NCBI GenBank assembly: GCA_022708585.1
Contig: JAKIYJ010000077.1
Coordinates: forward strand, 1-6,876
Length of the DNA stretch: 6,876 bases
From: Bacteroidota bacterium
GTDB taxonomy: Bacteria; Bacteroidota; Bacteroidia; Bacteroidales; JAKIYJ01
Reading direction: 5' to 3'
Shown: positions 6,451 to 6,876 of the stretch, piece by piece
Position numbering within the stretch: the stretch's first letter is position 1
Layout of the letters: each line of letters begins with the position of its first letter
The notes under the pieces: model-generated
Seen by the model: only the letters and a program-made list of their open reading frames with translations
Told to the model about the DNA's origin: nothing
The model's database searches: none
Program-made: the position numbers and the translations under genes

Positions 6451-6876
6451 ACTGTTTATTACTGACATAGATGGTGTTTGGACCGATGGAGGTATGTATT
6501 ATGACAATCAGGGTAATGAAATGAAAAAATTTAATACCAAAGATAGTGCAGGCGTACTTTTTTTGAAACAACTGAATATCCCTGTCGCAATTATTACCGG
6601 AGAAAAAAATCAGATTATTGGAAACAGAGCACACAAACTTAATATTGAATATATTTATGAAGGTGTTAAAAATAAACTTTTAATTGCTCAACAACTTTGT
6701 AATGAATTAAAAATAACTTTGCAACAGGTTGCTTTTATTGGAGATAGTATAGGAGATATTTTATTATTAGAGAAAGCAGGACTTTCAGCAGCTCCTGCGG
6801 ATGCACCTCAATATATTAAAAAATTAGTAAAATGGAATCTTAAAATGAAGGGAGGCGAGGGTGTGTTTTTTGAATT
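6440..6876 (+). CDS. KdsC-like HAD phosphatase, probable KDN-9-phosphate phosphatase (3' end cut)
   Basis: The visible 145 residues belong to a C0-type HAD phosphatase lacking a cap domain; about 15-25 residues are missing beyond the window. Motif I is TDIDGVWTDGG (8-18), with nucleophile D9 and acid/base D11. Motif II is ITGE (52-55). Motif III Lys is K79 in GVKNK. Motif IV is GDSIGD (101-106), with metal ligand D102. The family ending GGEGVFFE (138-145) is present. Ser103 replaces the Asp of the usual GDD. Against Bacteroides thetaiotaomicron BT1713, aligned from memory with an offset of one, E55, R63 and K66 match Glu56, Arg64 and Lys67, reported as the KDN-9-phosphate specificity set that separates it from Kdo-8-phosphate phosphatase. 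The phrase FNTKDSAG (31-38) is also close to BT1713. It would dephosphorylate the synthase product before CMP activation. The ATG at 6440 overlaps the synthase stop by 11 bp. A Neu5Ac-9-P or other nonulosonate-9-P substrate remains possible. Confidence 0.85.
   Translation, partial: MKIKLFITDIDGVWTDGGMYYDNQGNEMKKFNTKDSAGVLFLKQLNIPVAIITGEKNQIIGNRAHKLNIEYIYEGVKNKLLIAQQLCNELKITLQQVAFIGDSIGDILLLEKAGLSAAPADAPQYIKKLVKWNLKMKGGEGVFFE

Noticed and set aside
6259..6634. Minus-strand frames across the synthase/phosphatase junction
   Set aside because: They are antisense to the SAF domain and to HAD motifs I and II; the + strand frames explain the sequence fully.
6440..6876. KdsC (Kdo-8-phosphate phosphatase) as the name of the last gene
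   Set aside because: The specificity residues E55, R63 and K66 and the nonulosonate operon fit a 9-phosphate nonulosonate phosphatase better; no kdsA- or kdsB-type gene is present.

Overview
The window looks like chromosomal DNA from an AT-rich member of the Bacteroidota, probably near the Bacteroidales. Three things point that way. A 52-residue ribosomal protein L34 is preceded by a near-perfect Bacteroidota promoter (TTTG, 20 bp spacer, TAATTTTG). A DUF4834-like small protein sits beside a YfhO-family protein, a pairing I associate with this phylum. No start codon has a Shine-Dalgarno sequence; all have A/T-rich upstream sequence. All seven supported genes are on the + strand, and I see no tRNA, CRISPR array, insertion sequence or phage gene.

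Layout. (1) 1-320: promoter and rpmH, which was too short to stand out as an open frame. (2) 321-4520: a probable envelope-glycan operon. It contains a single-pass membrane protein (DUF4834-like), an 828-residue polytopic YfhO-family GT-C-like protein and a GT4-like cytosolic glycosyltransferase whose start overlaps the yfhO stop by 4 bp (ATGA). (3) 4521-4661: an intergenic region with a weak hairpin and a partial promoter. (4) 4662-6876: a tightly packed operon of an SpsF-type cytidylyltransferase, a NeuB/SpsE-family nonulosonate synthase and a KdsC-like HAD phosphatase cut by the window end. Both junctions overlap by exactly 11 bp.

How the genes work together. The last three genes form a short pathway: sugar 6-phosphate + PEP -> nonulosonate 9-phosphate -> nonulosonate -> CMP-nonulosonate. 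Residue-level clues suggest the product is KDN (the deaminated sialic acid) or a close relative, not Neu5Ac or Kdo. The phosphatase keeps the Glu/Arg/Lys set (E55, R63, K66) reported as specificity markers of the Bacteroides thetaiotaomicron KDN-9-phosphate phosphatase BT1713. The synthase lacks the arginine that contacts the N-acetyl group in Neisseria NeuB (it has S314). If so, the cassette would need only mannose 6-phosphate, PEP and CTP. The upstream YfhO/GT operon may act in the same general area, the surface glycans, but nothing in the sequence links the two directly.

The alignments to BT1713 and to Neisseria NeuB were made from memory, without a search, and should be treated as strong hypotheses.
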